Assembly: GCA_948566455.1 (NCBI GenBank)
Contig: CAOYQO010000001.1
Location: 1-64,000, forward strand
DNA from: an uncultured Phocaeicola sp.
GTDB taxonomy: Bacteria; Bacteroidota; Bacteroidia; Bacteroidales; Bacteroidaceae
Length of the DNA: 64,000 bases
Direction of reading: 5' to 3'
In this document: one piece after another, positions 44,212 through 52,666 of the stretch
Layout of the letters: every line of letters starts with the position of its first letter
Position numbering within the stretch: position 1 is the first letter of the stretch
Notes under the pieces: generated by a model
The model's input: only the letters and a program-made list of their open reading frames with translations
The model's database searches: none
What the model was told of the DNA's origin: nothing
Program-made: the position numbers and the translations under genes

Positions 44212-46077
44212 ATGTATATTACTCTCATTATTTTATTCCTATCTGCGATATTCTTTATGAGTGGCAAAGTGCGTTCGGATTTAGTTGCGCTTTGTGCTCT
44301 GGTGTTACTAATTATATTCGGTATTCTGACCCCGGAAGAAGCATTGACAGGCTTCTCTAACTCCGTTGTCATAATGATGATAGGATTGTTCGTTGTGGGC
44401 GGTGCTATCTTTCAGACGGGATTGGCAAAGATGATAAGTAGTCGTATCCTGAAGTTAGCAGGTGACAGTGAGTTGAAACTTTTCGTTCTTATTGTATTGG
44501 TGACTGCCTTTATCGGTGCTTTTGTCAGCAATACCGGAACAGTAGCTTTGATGCTTCCCATTGTAGTCAGTATGGCTATGGGGACACAGATTAATGTTAG
44601 TCGCCTGTTGATGCCGCTTGCGTTTGCCAGTAGTATGGGAGGTATGATGACGCTTATCGGTACACCGCCGAACCTTGTAATTCAAGAAGCATTGACCTCT
44701 GCAGGATATACACCTCTTACATTTTTTTCGTTTACTCCTGTAGGATTGGTTTGTGTGGCTGTCGGATTGATAATCTTAATTCCATTGAGTAAAATTTTCC
44801 TGACTAAGAAAGGTGACAAGGACCGTAAGGGTAAAAAGAACAAATCGCTGAAAGAACTGGCGGGAGAGTACCAACTATTTCAGAATTTGTGTCGGGTGCA
44901 GGTCGAAAGTAAATCGCCTTTAACTGGAAAGACCATACAGGAATTAAGTATTCCACAACGCTATAATGTAGGTATAATGGAAGTTCGGCGTCAGTCATCC
45001 TCTTCTCGTCGTCACTTTTTTAAGACGATGAGCCAGGAAATGGCTGCTGCTGATACAGTTATTCAAGAGAATGATATTCTGTATGTATTGGGTGATTTTA
45101 CGAATGTAGAACATTTTGCCGAAGAAAATACATTAAAGTTGTTGGATACTCATGCAACGGAAGGTACGGTAGAAGCAAAAAGCGAAGAACTGGAATTTAC
45201 AGAAATCGGTATTGCCGAGATTGTATTGATGCCTGCCTCCAATCTGGTAAATAAGCCGGTAAAAGATTCAGGTTTCAGGGAAAAATATGGTGTGAATATC
45301 TTGGGTATCCAACGCAAGCGTCAGTATATCCTGAAGAATCTAAAAGATGAAAAGATGCATTCGGGAGATGTGCTGTTGGTGCAGGGAACATGGGAGAATA
45401 TAGCGCGTTTGAGTGAAGATCCCTCCGATTGGGTAGTACTTGGACAACCGCTTGCTGAAGCTGCTAAAGTAACATTGAACCATAAAGCACCTGTTGCTGC
45501 TATAATCATGTTGGGAATGGTGGTAATGATGATGTTCGACTTCATCCCTATTGCTCCGGTAACGGCAGTAATGATTGCAGGTCTGCTGATGGTACTCACC
45601 GGCTGCTTCCGGAATGTAGAAGCAGCATATAAAACCATTAATTGGGAAAGTATCGTATTGATTGCCGCAATGATGCCCATGTCACTGGCATTGGAAAAGA
45701 CCGGAGCCTCCAATTTGGTATCTCAATCATTAGTCAACGGATTAGGTAGTTACGGACCTTATATATTGTTGGCGGGTATCTATTTCACCACTTCGCTGAT
45801 GACTATGTTTATTAGTAATACGGCTACGGCGGTACTTTTGGCTCCGATTGCCCTCCAGGCCGCCATACAGTTGGATTTGAGTCCATATCCATTCTTGTTT
45901 GCCGTAACCGTGGCAGCCAGCATGTGTTTTGCTTCTCCGTTTTCTACTCCGCCCAACGCGTTGGTGATGCCTGCGGGACGTTATACATTCATGGATTATG
46001 TTAAAGTTGGTTTGCCTTTACAGATAATTATGGGAATTGTGATGATCTTTGTGCTTCCGTTATTGTTCCCGTTTTAA
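44212..46077 (+). CDS. SLC13/DASS-type transporter with RCK_C (TrkA-C) domains
   Basis: A 621-residue permease from the ATG at 44212; a TTG at 44176 is in frame but less likely. About ten membrane helices carry the paired SNT motifs SNTGTVALMLP and SNTATAVLLAP typical of the SLC13/citrate-divalent anion superfamily, and IGTPPNLVIQEAL. Between the halves lie two cytoplasmic TrkA-C/RCK_C domains (about 225-310 and 330-410). It probably co-transports di- or tri-carboxylates, sulfate or similar anions with Na+; the substrate is unknown. It diverges from the helicase gene. A small thioredoxin gene follows after 24 bp. Confidence 0.9.
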   Translation: MYITLIILFLSAIFFMSGKVRSDLVALCALVLLIIFGILTPEEALTGFSNSVVIMMIGLFVVGGAIFQTGLAKMISSRILKLAGDSELKLFVLIVLVTAFIGAFVSNTGTVALMLPIVVSMAMGTQINVSRLLMPLAFASSMGGMMTLIGTPPNLVIQEALTSAGYTPLTFFSFTPVGLVCVAVGLIILIPLSKIFLTKKGDKDRKGKKNKSLKELAGEYQLFQNLCRVQVESKSPLTGKTIQELSIPQRYNVGIMEVRRQSSSSRRHFFKTMSQEMAAADTVIQENDILYVLGDFTNVEHFAEENTLKLLDTHATEGTVEAKSEELEFTEIGIAEIVLMPASNLVNKPVKDSGFREKYGVNILGIQRKRQYILKNLKDEKMHSGDVLLVQGTWENIARLSEDPSDWVVLGQPLAEAAKVTLNHKAPVAAIIMLGMVVMMMFDFIPIAPVTAVMIAGLLMVLTGCFRNVEAAYKTINWESIVLIAAMMPMSLALEKTGASNLVSQSLVNGLGSYGPYILLAGIYFTTSLMTMFISNTATAVLLAPIALQAAIQLDLSPYPFLFAVTVAASMCFASPFSTPPNALVMPAGRYTFMDYVKVGLPLQIIMGIVMIFVLPLLFPF

Positions 46078-46101
46078 GAATAACTTAAAAGTATAAGATT
46101 G

Positions 46102-46641
46102 ATGAAAGTAGTAAAGAGTTTGATGTTTATCCTGTTTGTCCTTTGTGGTTTATCGGGCAAAGCGCAGGAAGTAGCTGCCGATAGCACCGGTTACATTGTA
46201 AGAGTAGGGGAGATGGCTCCCAACTTTACCATTACCCTGACAGATGGTAAGGAAGTTACCCTTTCCGAACTCCGTGGAAAAGTAGTGATGTTACAATTCA
46301 CTGCCAGTTGGTGTGGCGTATGCCGCAAAGAAATGCCTTTTATAGAAAAGGATATCTGGTTGAAACACAAAGATAATTCTGCATTTGTCCTTATCGGCAT
46401 AGACCGTGATGAACCATTGGACAAAGTGATTGCATTCGGTAAGTCGACTGGTGTTACTTATCCTTTGGGATTGGATCCCGGTGCAGATATTTTTGCCAAA
46501 TATGCGCTTCGCAATGCCGGAATTACCCGCAATGTACTGATTGATAAAGACGGACGCATCGTAATGCTGACCCGCCTGTACAATGAGAAGGAATTTGCTG
46601 CATTAACGAAGAAGATTGATGAAATGTTGGCAAAGAAATAA
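46102..46641 (+). CDS. TlpA-family thioredoxin-like protein
   Basis: A 179-residue secreted protein starting at the ATG at 46102; the preceding TTG is rejected. The signal peptide ends near residue 20 (SGKAQ). The thioredoxin fold has WCGVC in FTASWCGVCRKEMPF and a cis-Pro region before RNVLIDKDGRIVMLTRLY. It probably acts as a periplasmic thiol-disulfide oxidoreductase or peroxidase partner. It is likely co-transcribed with the SLC13 gene, 24 bp upstream. Confidence 0.9.
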   Translation: MKVVKSLMFILFVLCGLSGKAQEVAADSTGYIVRVGEMAPNFTITLTDGKEVTLSELRGKVVMLQFTASWCGVCRKEMPFIEKDIWLKHKDNSAFVLIGIDRDEPLDKVIAFGKSTGVTYPLGLDPGADIFAKYALRNAGITRNVLIDKDGRIVMLTRLYNEKEFAALTKKIDEMLAKK

Positions 46642-46657
46642 CAAACAGAAAGTCCGG

Positions 46658-46680
46658 GTTGACCTTATTTTAAGGTCAAC
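46658..46680. terminator. Perfect 10-bp hairpin between convergent genes
   Basis: GTTGACCTTA and TAAGGTCAAC pair perfectly over 3 nt. The stop codon of the minus-strand methyltransferase lies inside the stem. Neither side has a strong T-run, so it may be a weak bidirectional terminator. Confidence 0.5.
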
Positions 46681-47396
46681 TTGGCTAAATAATCGTAGTG
46701 TTTTCCTTCTTTTACCAACTCCGCTTGAAAACCATTTTCGGCTGCATAAAGACTGAGTGTCTGGAAATCAATGTAAAGCCAGTCGAATGCCTCTCCCAAG
46801 ATATCCTTATATTGCATCTGGAAGTCTACTTCTCCATAATAGTCACCTGCCAGGTCAATTACAAAACTTCCGTCTTCTTCCTCAAACAGATAGCGCAGAT
46901 CACTGGAATCCATAAAGATACATCCACCGGGTTGTAGCAATTGCTTCATCCTTTTGAAGAAGGCAGGCAGATTTTCCAGTTTGCCGATGATTCCCGAACC
47001 GTTCATCAACATTAATATCGTTTCGTATGTCTCACAGAAATGCTCATCGAACAGATTGAGCAATGTGGCATGCCGTACACCGCGTTGTTGCATAACTTCT
47101 ACTGAAAGCGGCGAAATATCAATGGCATGTACCTCTTTGCCTGCTTCCTGTAGGGCAAGACTATGACAACCGCTTCCGGCTCCCACATCCAGAATCTTTC
47201 CCGCAGCCAGTTGCAGGGCAGTACGTTCTAGAAGAGGCATCTGCTTTTCCGTGCGAAAGAGTTCCTTTACCGGAATTTCATCCTCATCGAATTGTGAGGA
47301 GAAAACCCGTAGCTGTTCGGCCTTGTGTCGTTTGTTATAGTCGTAAATAGCAGCCCCCATCGGGTCTTTATCAGCAGTAAGCAGCGTAGTGTTCAT
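46665..47396 (-). CDS. Class I SAM-dependent methyltransferase
   Basis: A 243-residue protein from the ATG at 47396 (MNTTLLTADKDPMG); an upstream TTG in frame is less likely. The Rossmann SAM motif I is LDVGAGSGCHSLALQEAG, with VHAIDISPLSVEVM (motif II) and the ILMLMNGSGIIG strand. It methylates an unknown cytoplasmic substrate. A minus-strand TATCTTTG box lies about 27 nt upstream. It converges on the thioredoxin gene and its stop sits in a hairpin. Confidence 0.88.
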   Translation of the reverse strand: MNTTLLTADKDPMGAAIYDYNKRHKAEQLRVFSSQFDEDEIPVKELFRTEKQMPLLERTALQLAAGKILDVGAGSGCHSLALQEAGKEVHAIDISPLSVEVMQQRGVRHATLLNLFDEHFCETYETILMLMNGSGIIGKLENLPAFFKRMKQLLQPGGCIFMDSSDLRYLFEEEDGSFVIDLAGDYYGEVDFQMQYKDILGEAFDWLYIDFQTLSLYAAENGFQAELVKEGKHYDYLAKLTLK

Positions 47397-47422
47397 TCTA
47401 TTCAATCTTTAAAAGTTGTCCG

Positions 47423-47430
47423 CAAAGATA
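47423..47430 (-). promoter_or_regulatory. -7 box of the methyltransferase gene
   Basis: Minus-strand TATCTTTG lies 27 nt before the ATG at 47396. It faces the TATCTTTG box of the divergent small gene (47462-47469), so the two promoters overlap. Confidence 0.5.
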
Positions 47431-47461
47431 ATAAAAATGCAGGCTATTGGTAGAAAAAAAC

Positions 47462-47469
47462 TATCTTTG
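47462..47469 (+). promoter_or_regulatory. -7 box of the small basic protein gene
   Basis: TATCTTTG lies 39 nt before the ATG at 47508. Its expected -33 region overlaps the opposing methyltransferase promoter. Confidence 0.5.
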
Positions 47470-47507
47470 TGTCGGCTTATAAATATATATAGTAATAGAA
47501 ACCGAAT

Positions 47508-47690
47508 ATGAGTATAGAAGATGCAATAATGGGCGGTATTGTCTTTAAAGGAAAAAAAGACAAGCCCAAGGAAGATGGAAAGGTAAAGACTAAAGCCAAG
47601 AAGAAATCGTATATTACCGGGAAACATGGTTCCGGTGCTGCCAAGATGAAGGCGGATATACGGAAGAAAAGGGCGAATCGTCATAAATAG
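47508..47690 (+). CDS. Small basic protein, 60 residues
   Basis: A short, very lysine-rich protein. It begins MSIEDAIMGGIVFKGKKDKP and ends KKRANRHK, with KKKSYITGKHGSG in between. It has no signal or membrane segment and is probably disordered, and may bind nucleic acid or ribosomes. I do not recognise a named family. It has its own -7 box and is followed by a 28-bp perfect inverted repeat. Confidence 0.65.
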   Translation: MSIEDAIMGGIVFKGKKDKPKEDGKVKTKAKKKSYITGKHGSGAAKMKADIRKKRANRHK

Positions 47691-47694
47691 AAAG

Positions 47695-47774
47695 TGATAA
47701 GGTGATAGGGTGATAAAGTGATAAGATGATAGGGGAATGTATGCTCATCACTTTATCACCCTATCACCTTATCA
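47695..47774. repeat. 28-bp perfect inverted repeat of GTGATAA heptamers
   Basis: The left arm (47695-47722, TGATAAGGTGATAGGGTGAT...) is an exact reverse complement of the right arm (47747-47774, ...ATCACCCTATCACCTTATCA) across 24 nt. Each arm is itself made of TGATA(A/G)(A/G)G-like 7-8-bp units. It sits between convergent genes and would form a strong hairpin in either transcript. Confidence 0.9.
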
Positions 47775-47791
47775 TCCTATCATTTTATACT

Positions 47792-48169
47792 CTATTTTGC
47801 TGGAAGCACCTCTATCCAATAATCATCCGGGTCATGGATGAAGTACAATCCCATAGCTGTATTTTCAAAGCATACCCAGCCCATCTCTTTGTGATATTGG
47901 TGAATAGCTTCATAATCACCGGCAACGCGGAAGCATAGATGGCTTTCATTCTCTCCAAGTTCATAAGCTTGCGGATGATCTTTCAGACAAGTTAGTTCCA
48001 GAAGGAAACCTGTGCTGTTGTCTGTCAGGTAAACCAGCGTGAAAGAGCCGTTCAAGGCTTCTTTACGGTGATGTTCTTTCAATCCCAATGCTTTTTCATA
48101 GAAAGCAATACTACGTTCCAGATCGGTGACGTTGATATTAAAATGATCGAATTTAGCTTTTATTTCCAC
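47792..48169 (-). CDS. VOC-superfamily protein (glyoxalase-like)
   Basis: A 125-residue protein with two betaalphabetabetabeta modules. The metal ligands expected for glyoxalase I-type folds are visible in FDHFNINV (His), FLLELTC (Glu), ESHLCFRV (His) and YWIEVLP (Glu). It may be a lactoylglutathione lyase-like or related VOC enzyme; Bacteroides lack glutathione in most accounts, so the thiol and substrate are uncertain. It is followed by a strong hairpin element. Confidence 0.85.
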   Translation of the reverse strand: MEIKAKFDHFNINVTDLERSIAFYEKALGLKEHHRKEALNGSFTLVYLTDNSTGFLLELTCLKDHPQAYELGENESHLCFRVAGDYEAIHQYHKEMGWVCFENTAMGLYFIHDPDDYWIEVLPAK

Positions 48170-48219
48170 GTTATTAGTGATTAGTTATTAATGATTAGCA
48201 ATCGATTATCAGTGCTTCA

Positions 48220-48276
48220 TGATTAGTGATTAATAGGAATATGCTTTTATGCTGCATAGCAATTAATCACTAATCA
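48220..48276. repeat. 15-bp perfect inverted repeat (GATTAGT-type element)
   Basis: TGATTAGTGATTAAT (48220-48234) and ATTAATCACTAATCA (48262-48276) pair perfectly over 27 nt. Further GATTAG-like units lie upstream (48170-48200). It lies between the DUF4468 and VOC genes. Confidence 0.85.
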
Positions 48277-48290
48277 CTCACCACTTATCA

Positions 48291-49421
48291 TTATTTGACG
48301 AATGCCTTTAGAATTTCGCCTACATACATGCGTGGCTGACCTTCCATAGGAGCCTGTGAAGGCATCTTCTTACATTCCAGAACAACTGAAGGATCTGTTT
48401 GGTTTGCCGGATAAAAGCGAACGGTGTAAGTTTCAGCAGCTTCCATCTGTTCGTAAGGTTGATCAGGTGAAAGGAAACTGAAGATAACAGGCTTACCTGA
48501 AGATTTTCCCAATGAACCACCTGCATTAGCTGTCATCATGGTTATATTGAAAGCATCTGTACCAATTACAAGTACTAATTTGCCAGCACCCATTTGGATA
48601 GCATTCGTCGGCAGTTGATCCGGAGCTACTTCTTTATAGCCGGGCACTGTACCAGAAGCAACAGGAGTGGCCGGAGTAAGCGGGGTAGCAGGTACAACGG
48701 TTACTTTGGTTGTTTCAGCCGGAGTTTTTACTTCTACTTCAGTCTTAGGAGTAATCACTATCGGACCTGAGCTAACAGCACTCTTTTCCTCTTTCTTAGC
48801 TTCCGGTTGTTCTGTTTCGGCTGCTTTCTTGGCAGTACTTGAACTAAGGGCTTCTGCTGCTCCAAGAGCGAGGTCATCTACAAAGTTGACTGTTTTTCTG
48901 CGCCATTTAGCAAGTCCGCGCACCAATTTGGTTTGAGCCTTATTCAGTGCATATTTGTCTACGATCCATTCCTCTGCTGTATACTTCTCTTTTCCTTCAC
49001 GGTAATTGAAACGAATCTTTTCAACTTCCATTGTACACTTCTCGGGTGCACAAACCACGGAAAGCTGGTAGAGTATCTTTGTACGGTCCAGTGAGAGTGC
49101 ACTTGAGCTGAATACAATCCATTCTTCTCCCGTACCTACTATTTGCCCTTCTTTCGGGTTCGTATAGACTACGCGGCTGTTATTCCCATTCTTTTTCAGC
49201 CGTGCTTCCATCCATTTCTGCATGCGGTTGAAGATCTCTTCCTGAGACATGCCGGGAATACTGAATTCTTTGGTAAATACAACTTTTCCATCTACTTCGG
49301 GTACTGCGCCCGCTAGGTACTTGCTGTCGTCATCGTCTTTGTCCTTGTCTTTTTGAGCATGTACTGCAACAGGCAGGCAAATACATAAGAGTACAAAAAG
49401 GAGGTGTGTCAAATTTTTCAT
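48291..49421 (-). CDS. DUF4468 domain-containing secreted protein
   Basis: A 376-residue protein with a signal peptide (1-22). The DUF4468 domain (TBP-like fold, about 40-165) has GKVVFTKEFSIPGMSQEEI, EEWIVFSSSALSLDR and IRFNYREGKEKYTAEEWIVD. An Ala/Pro/Thr/Val-rich linker (about 195-275) follows, and then a second, conserved C-terminal domain. DUF4468 proteins are typical of Bacteroidales and have no known function. It lies just upstream of the VOC gene on the same strand. Confidence 0.85.
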   Translation of the reverse strand: MKNLTHLLFVLLCICLPVAVHAQKDKDKDDDDSKYLAGAVPEVDGKVVFTKEFSIPGMSQEEIFNRMQKWMEARLKKNGNNSRVVYTNPKEGQIVGTGEEWIVFSSSALSLDRTKILYQLSVVCAPEKCTMEVEKIRFNYREGKEKYTAEEWIVDKYALNKAQTKLVRGLAKWRRKTVNFVDDLALGAAEALSSSTAKKAAETEQPEAKKEEKSAVSSGPIVITPKTEVEVKTPAETTKVTVVPATPLTPATPVASGTVPGYKEVAPDQLPTNAIQMGAGKLVLVIGTDAFNITMMTANAGGSLGKSSGKPVIFSFLSPDQPYEQMEAAETYTVRFYPANQTDPSVVLECKKMPSQAPMEGQPRMYVGEILKAFVK

Positions 49422-49433
49422 AATGCGTATGTT

Positions 49434-50165
49434 TTATTGATTAATATCAAAACTTTCACCCCGGTGGGTTATGGACAAGAAACGGCAACCTTTGCTTTCG
49501 GCAAACTCCCGGAAAGCATTTCCGCCTTTGTATTCCTCGCTGAAGTGCATAGGTACAAAGATAGTAGTTTTTATCCGTTCCACGAATTGTTCCGCACCTC
49601 TCATATAATCTTTTCCGATGCGGTTGTCCACTGGAAACATGGCTACATCTACCGATGGGGCGGTTTGCTGAAGGCATTTCACTTCGGCAAGGAAGTCACC
49701 TTCCGCTTTCCGGATTTCCTGCGGAGTGGATTCTTCGCTCCAATGCCAGTTATTCAAGTCTCCGGCATGGAAGAGCCGGACACCTTGCAGGTCAATGAGA
49801 AAAGAGATACCTACATCCGTGGAACCGAATGCTTCGATACGGATATTCGGGTCTTCGTACACATCCCCTTTATTTATATAGGTGGCATCCTCGCGCGTGG
49901 CACGACGATGTTTCAGGATGTCCTTGGAGAAGATATAGTGAATATCCGGGCGCTCGGCTTTCCATAAAAGAACTTCGCGATTAAAGTGGTCAGGGTGAAA
50001 ATGAGAAGAGATCACATATAGTTCTCCGGGTCTTCCCAACAGATAGTCATGAACGATACCTTTATTATATTCCGTTTCAGAGGAATCTTTGTAGTAATCG
50101 ATAATGACCGTCACTCTGTCCGCTTCAATCGCGAAGCCGCTATGGTAAATGTAATCAAGTTTCAT
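49434..50165 (-). CDS. MBL-fold metallo-hydrolase (UlaG-like)
   Basis: A 243-residue cytoplasmic protein. The metal-binding HxHxDH motif is present as SSHFHPDHFN, followed by further ligand regions LFHAGDLNNWHW and VPMHFSEEY. The short N-terminus starts directly with LDYIYHSGFAIE. It is a Zn-dependent hydrolase of unknown substrate, related to UlaG-type proteins. It lies 12 bp upstream of the DUF4468 gene on the same strand and may be co-transcribed. Confidence 0.88.
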   Translation of the reverse strand: MKLDYIYHSGFAIEADRVTVIIDYYKDSSETEYNKGIVHDYLLGRPGELYVISSHFHPDHFNREVLLWKAERPDIHYIFSKDILKHRRATREDATYINKGDVYEDPNIRIEAFGSTDVGISFLIDLQGVRLFHAGDLNNWHWSEESTPQEIRKAEGDFLAEVKCLQQTAPSVDVAMFPVDNRIGKDYMRGAEQFVERIKTTIFVPMHFSEEYKGGNAFREFAESKGCRFLSITHRGESFDINQ

Positions 50166-50246
50166 GCACGGGTTAATTTATAGTGCAATATTACGAAAAA
50201 CGCTACACAAACCTTTGGTTTTTGCTGTTATTTTTATCTAAAAGAC

Positions 50247-50951
50247 TTACATTGGCACTTCCATCAGCAGAATGTGCGAGTCTTTCAGGGTTTCCAGCTC
50301 AAAGCTGTGGGTATCGTATACGCCCATGCCGTCACGGCGTGAAAGTACGGTATCATCCACCTTCACCTCACCTTCAATCACGAAGATATACACACCTGCG
50401 TGAGATTGGTGCATGTGATAGCCGATCTTCTTTCCTGCCTCTATCTCTCCGATGGAGAACCATGTTTGTTGCAACATCTTGGCAGGGGCATCGCCATCCG
50501 GCGAAACGATCAGTGCCAGTTCATTCTTCCGCAAGAACGGACGGATGTTGTAATCCTGATAGGCGGGCGGTGTATTCAACTTCTCCGGCATTACCCAGAT
50601 TTGCAGGAATTCTACCGGTTCGGTATCGCTGCCGTTCATTTCACTGTGATAAATACCGGTACCGGCACTCATGGTTTGTATGTCTCCTATGGTGATGGTG
50701 CGGCTGTTTTTATTACTGTCACCATGTTTCAGCTTTCCTTTCAGGGGGATGGAGATAATTTCCATGTTTTTATGCGGGTGGGTACCGAAGCCTTTACCAG
50801 CTTCCACACGGTCGTCGTTCAATACGCGCAATGCACCGAAATTCATGCGGCGGGGATTGTAATATGTATCGAAACTGAATGTATGGTGGCTGTCGAGCCA
50901 ATCATATAGAGCACGTCCACGGCTTTCCGCTTTGTCTATTACTTTTTTCAT
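50247..50951 (-). CDS. Pirin-family protein
   Basis: A 234-residue bicupin protein. The N-terminal pirin signature includes FSFDTYYNPRRMNFGALRVLNDD and FGTHPHKNMEIISIPLKG, with the metal-binding His residues and Glu, followed by SAGTGIYHSEMN. A second cupin domain forms the C-terminal half. Family members include YhhW, a quercetin dioxygenase-like protein; the physiological role here is unknown. It is separated from the neighbouring genes by 80-100 bp. Confidence 0.92.
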   Translation of the reverse strand: MKKVIDKAESRGRALYDWLDSHHTFSFDTYYNPRRMNFGALRVLNDDRVEAGKGFGTHPHKNMEIISIPLKGKLKHGDSNKNSRTITIGDIQTMSAGTGIYHSEMNGSDTEPVEFLQIWVMPEKLNTPPAYQDYNIRPFLRKNELALIVSPDGDAPAKMLQQTWFSIGEIEAGKKIGYHMHQSHAGVYIFVIEGEVKVDDTVLSRRDGMGVYDTHSFELETLKDSHILLMEVPM

Positions 50952-51054
50952 AATTTATTCCTTTCTTTAAATGTTTGATATACATAAATAACAAACTGAC
51001 TATGAAAATGTTTGTAGTCGAATGTTAGCATTTATTTATTGAATATCTTTATTG

Positions 51055-52062
51055 TTAATTCTGAATTTTTACTTCATTCTCCGATACCTTTCCACTTTTG
51101 AAGTCTTTGATGTTCTGCAGGGTGGTGGTGGCAATGTTCTCCAGTGCTTCGCGGGTGAAGAAGGCTTGGTGCGAAGTTACAATCACGTTGTTGAAAGAGA
51201 GCAGGCGTGCCAGTACATCATCATCAATGATGCGGTCGGACTGATCTTCATAGAAATATTCGCTTTCTTCTTCGTATACATCCAGTCCGGCGGAACCGAT
51301 TTTCTTGTTCTTCAGTCCTTCTATCAATGCATTGGTATGTATCAGTTGTCCGCGTCCGGTATTGATAATCATTACGCCGTCTTTCATCTTGCTGATGGAG
51401 TAGTCGTTAATGAGGTATTTGGTTTGTTCCGTAAGCGGACAGTGCAGAGAAATGATGTCCGAACTATGATAGAGTTCATCGAGTGTGGTATATACCACCT
51501 GGTGTTCGCGGGCAAAGTTATAGTCAGGATATAGGTCATATGCCAGTATGTTCATGCCGAAACCTCGCAAAATCATAATCAGTTTCTTGGCAATCTTTCC
51601 GGTACCGATAATGCCGGCTGTCTTTCCATACATGTCAAAGCCGAGCAATCCGTGGAGAGAGAAATTACCGTCACGGGTACGCCAGGTAGCACGGGGTATT
51701 TTCCGGTTCAGCGATAGCATAAGGGCAACGGTATATTCTGCTACGGCATACGGAGAGTAGGCAGGTACGCGTACTACTGTTATGCCACATTCTGCGGCAG
51801 CTTTCAGGTCTACATTATTATATCCGGCACAACGCAGTGCCAGTAGTTTAACACCATTATCAGCCATCATGCGGAGCACTTCCGCGTCTGCGGTGTCGTT
51901 TACAAATATGCAGACAGCGTCTACACCTTGTGTCAGTATCACGTTGTGTTTGTTCAGATGACCTTTATAATAACGAAGTTCAAAACCATACTCTTTGTTC
52001 TTGTCATTGAATGAAGCTTCGTCATAGGGCTTACTGCCGAAAAAAGCAATTGTATATGCCAT
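51055..52062 (-). CDS. D-2-hydroxyacid dehydrogenase (D-lactate dehydrogenase-like)
   Basis: A 335-residue protein. The NAD-binding motif is GIIGTGKIAKKLI. The catalytic residues are seen as Arg in NTGRGQLIHTNALIEGL, Glu in the YEEESEYF region, and His in VIVTSHQAFFTREAL. It resembles fermentative D-lactate dehydrogenases, which reduce pyruvate to D-lactate. The ~600-bp gap upstream is shared with the FadL-like gene and holds the HU-leader remnant. Confidence 0.9.
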   Translation of the reverse strand: MAYTIAFFGSKPYDEASFNDKNKEYGFELRYYKGHLNKHNVILTQGVDAVCIFVNDTADAEVLRMMADNGVKLLALRCAGYNNVDLKAAAECGITVVRVPAYSPYAVAEYTVALMLSLNRKIPRATWRTRDGNFSLHGLLGFDMYGKTAGIIGTGKIAKKLIMILRGFGMNILAYDLYPDYNFAREHQVVYTTLDELYHSSDIISLHCPLTEQTKYLINDYSISKMKDGVMIINTGRGQLIHTNALIEGLKNKKIGSAGLDVYEEESEYFYEDQSDRIIDDDVLARLLSFNNVIVTSHQAFFTREALENIATTTLQNIKDFKSGKVSENEVKIQN

Positions 52063-52199
52063 AGTTTATGGAGTTTTTAGAATGTTCTTGATTACTTAAA
52101 AATAACATGTGTACGGCTGATAAAGTTCAAAAAGAAAGATGCTTTACGGATCTTATCCGTTGAATAGCCTTTTCTAACGTCGGAATATGACTTATACCT

Positions 52200-52227
52200 G
52201 TTGGCGGAATTAATTCATTCCGCTAAC
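52200..52227. repeat. 11-bp imperfect palindrome
   Basis: GTTGGCGGAAT and ATTCCGCTAAC (one wobble) flank TAATTC. It lies upstream of the dehydrogenase gene and could be an operator or leader hairpin. Confidence 0.5.
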
Positions 52228-52266
52228 GGGTAACTTATATTCCCTTTGAGTATAACTCATCTATAG

Positions 52267-52274
52267 TGTCTTTG
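52267..52274 (+). promoter_or_regulatory. -7-like box of the HU-like remnant
   Basis: TGTCTTTG, one base off TAnnTTTG, precedes the 22-bp repeats by 11 nt, exactly the spacing seen for TATCTTTG at the intact HU-like gene. Confidence 0.4.
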
Positions 52275-52285
52275 GGAGGCAGTAT

Positions 52286-52351
52286 ATCATCAATGCCAAT
52301 GATTCCTATCATCAATGCCATTGATTCCTATCATCATTGGCATTGATGGTA
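52286..52351. repeat. Three 22-bp tandem repeats, second locus
   Basis: Units start at 52286, 52308 and 52330 (ATCATCAATGCCAATGATTCCT-like, partly palindromic). They share length, palindromic plan and sequence with the four units at 12495-12582. Confidence 0.9.
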
Positions 52352-52425
52352 TACCCGGTTACTGACTCATCTCTATTATCTTCCGGACTGAAGGTAGATG
52401 CATCCTAAAGAAAGGAGAATTATCC

Positions 52426-52521
52426 CTGAATATACCCGTGAGTAGAGCAGACAAGTGGTTAAGCGTACGCTCAGTCCATCCGATTTGTCAATGGGTGAAT
52501 ACAGATGAAACGGCAGAATGA
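52426..52521 (+). pseudogene. Remnant of an HU-like gene (start lost, truncated)
   Basis: The Shine-Dalgarno block AAAGAAAGGAGAA (52407-52419) is identical over 13 nt to that of the HU-like gene at 12419. The codon 6 nt after it, where ATG should be, is CTG. The frame from there reads 31 codons to TGA, including DKWLSVRSVHP and VNTDETAE, which resemble KWYPRAITKG and TTDDVAK in the intact protein at similar spacing. The rest of the HU body is absent. It looks like a decayed HU-family copy that keeps its leader. Confidence 0.45.
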
Positions 52522-52630
52522 TTATTATTTTTTAGGTTCGTTTCATTAGAAACAGTTTTTGTTTTCAATTAATTGTAGAAGTAATCTGACATTTTTTGCA
52601 CAAAATACTTTCTGATGTGCAATATTGTTG

Positions 52631-52638
52631 TAACTTTG
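52631..52638 (+). promoter_or_regulatory. -7 box of the FadL-like gene
   Basis: TAACTTTG lies 29 nt before the ATG at 52667. No clear -33 TTTG is visible at 19-20 nt. Confidence 0.45.
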
Positions 52639-52666
52639 CGCCCGATAACAATTAAAAAAGATTTAG

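Noticed and set aside
47695..47774. GTGATAA repeats as a CRISPR or phage attachment site
   Set aside because: They form a symmetric palindrome without spacers, and there is no integrase in the window.
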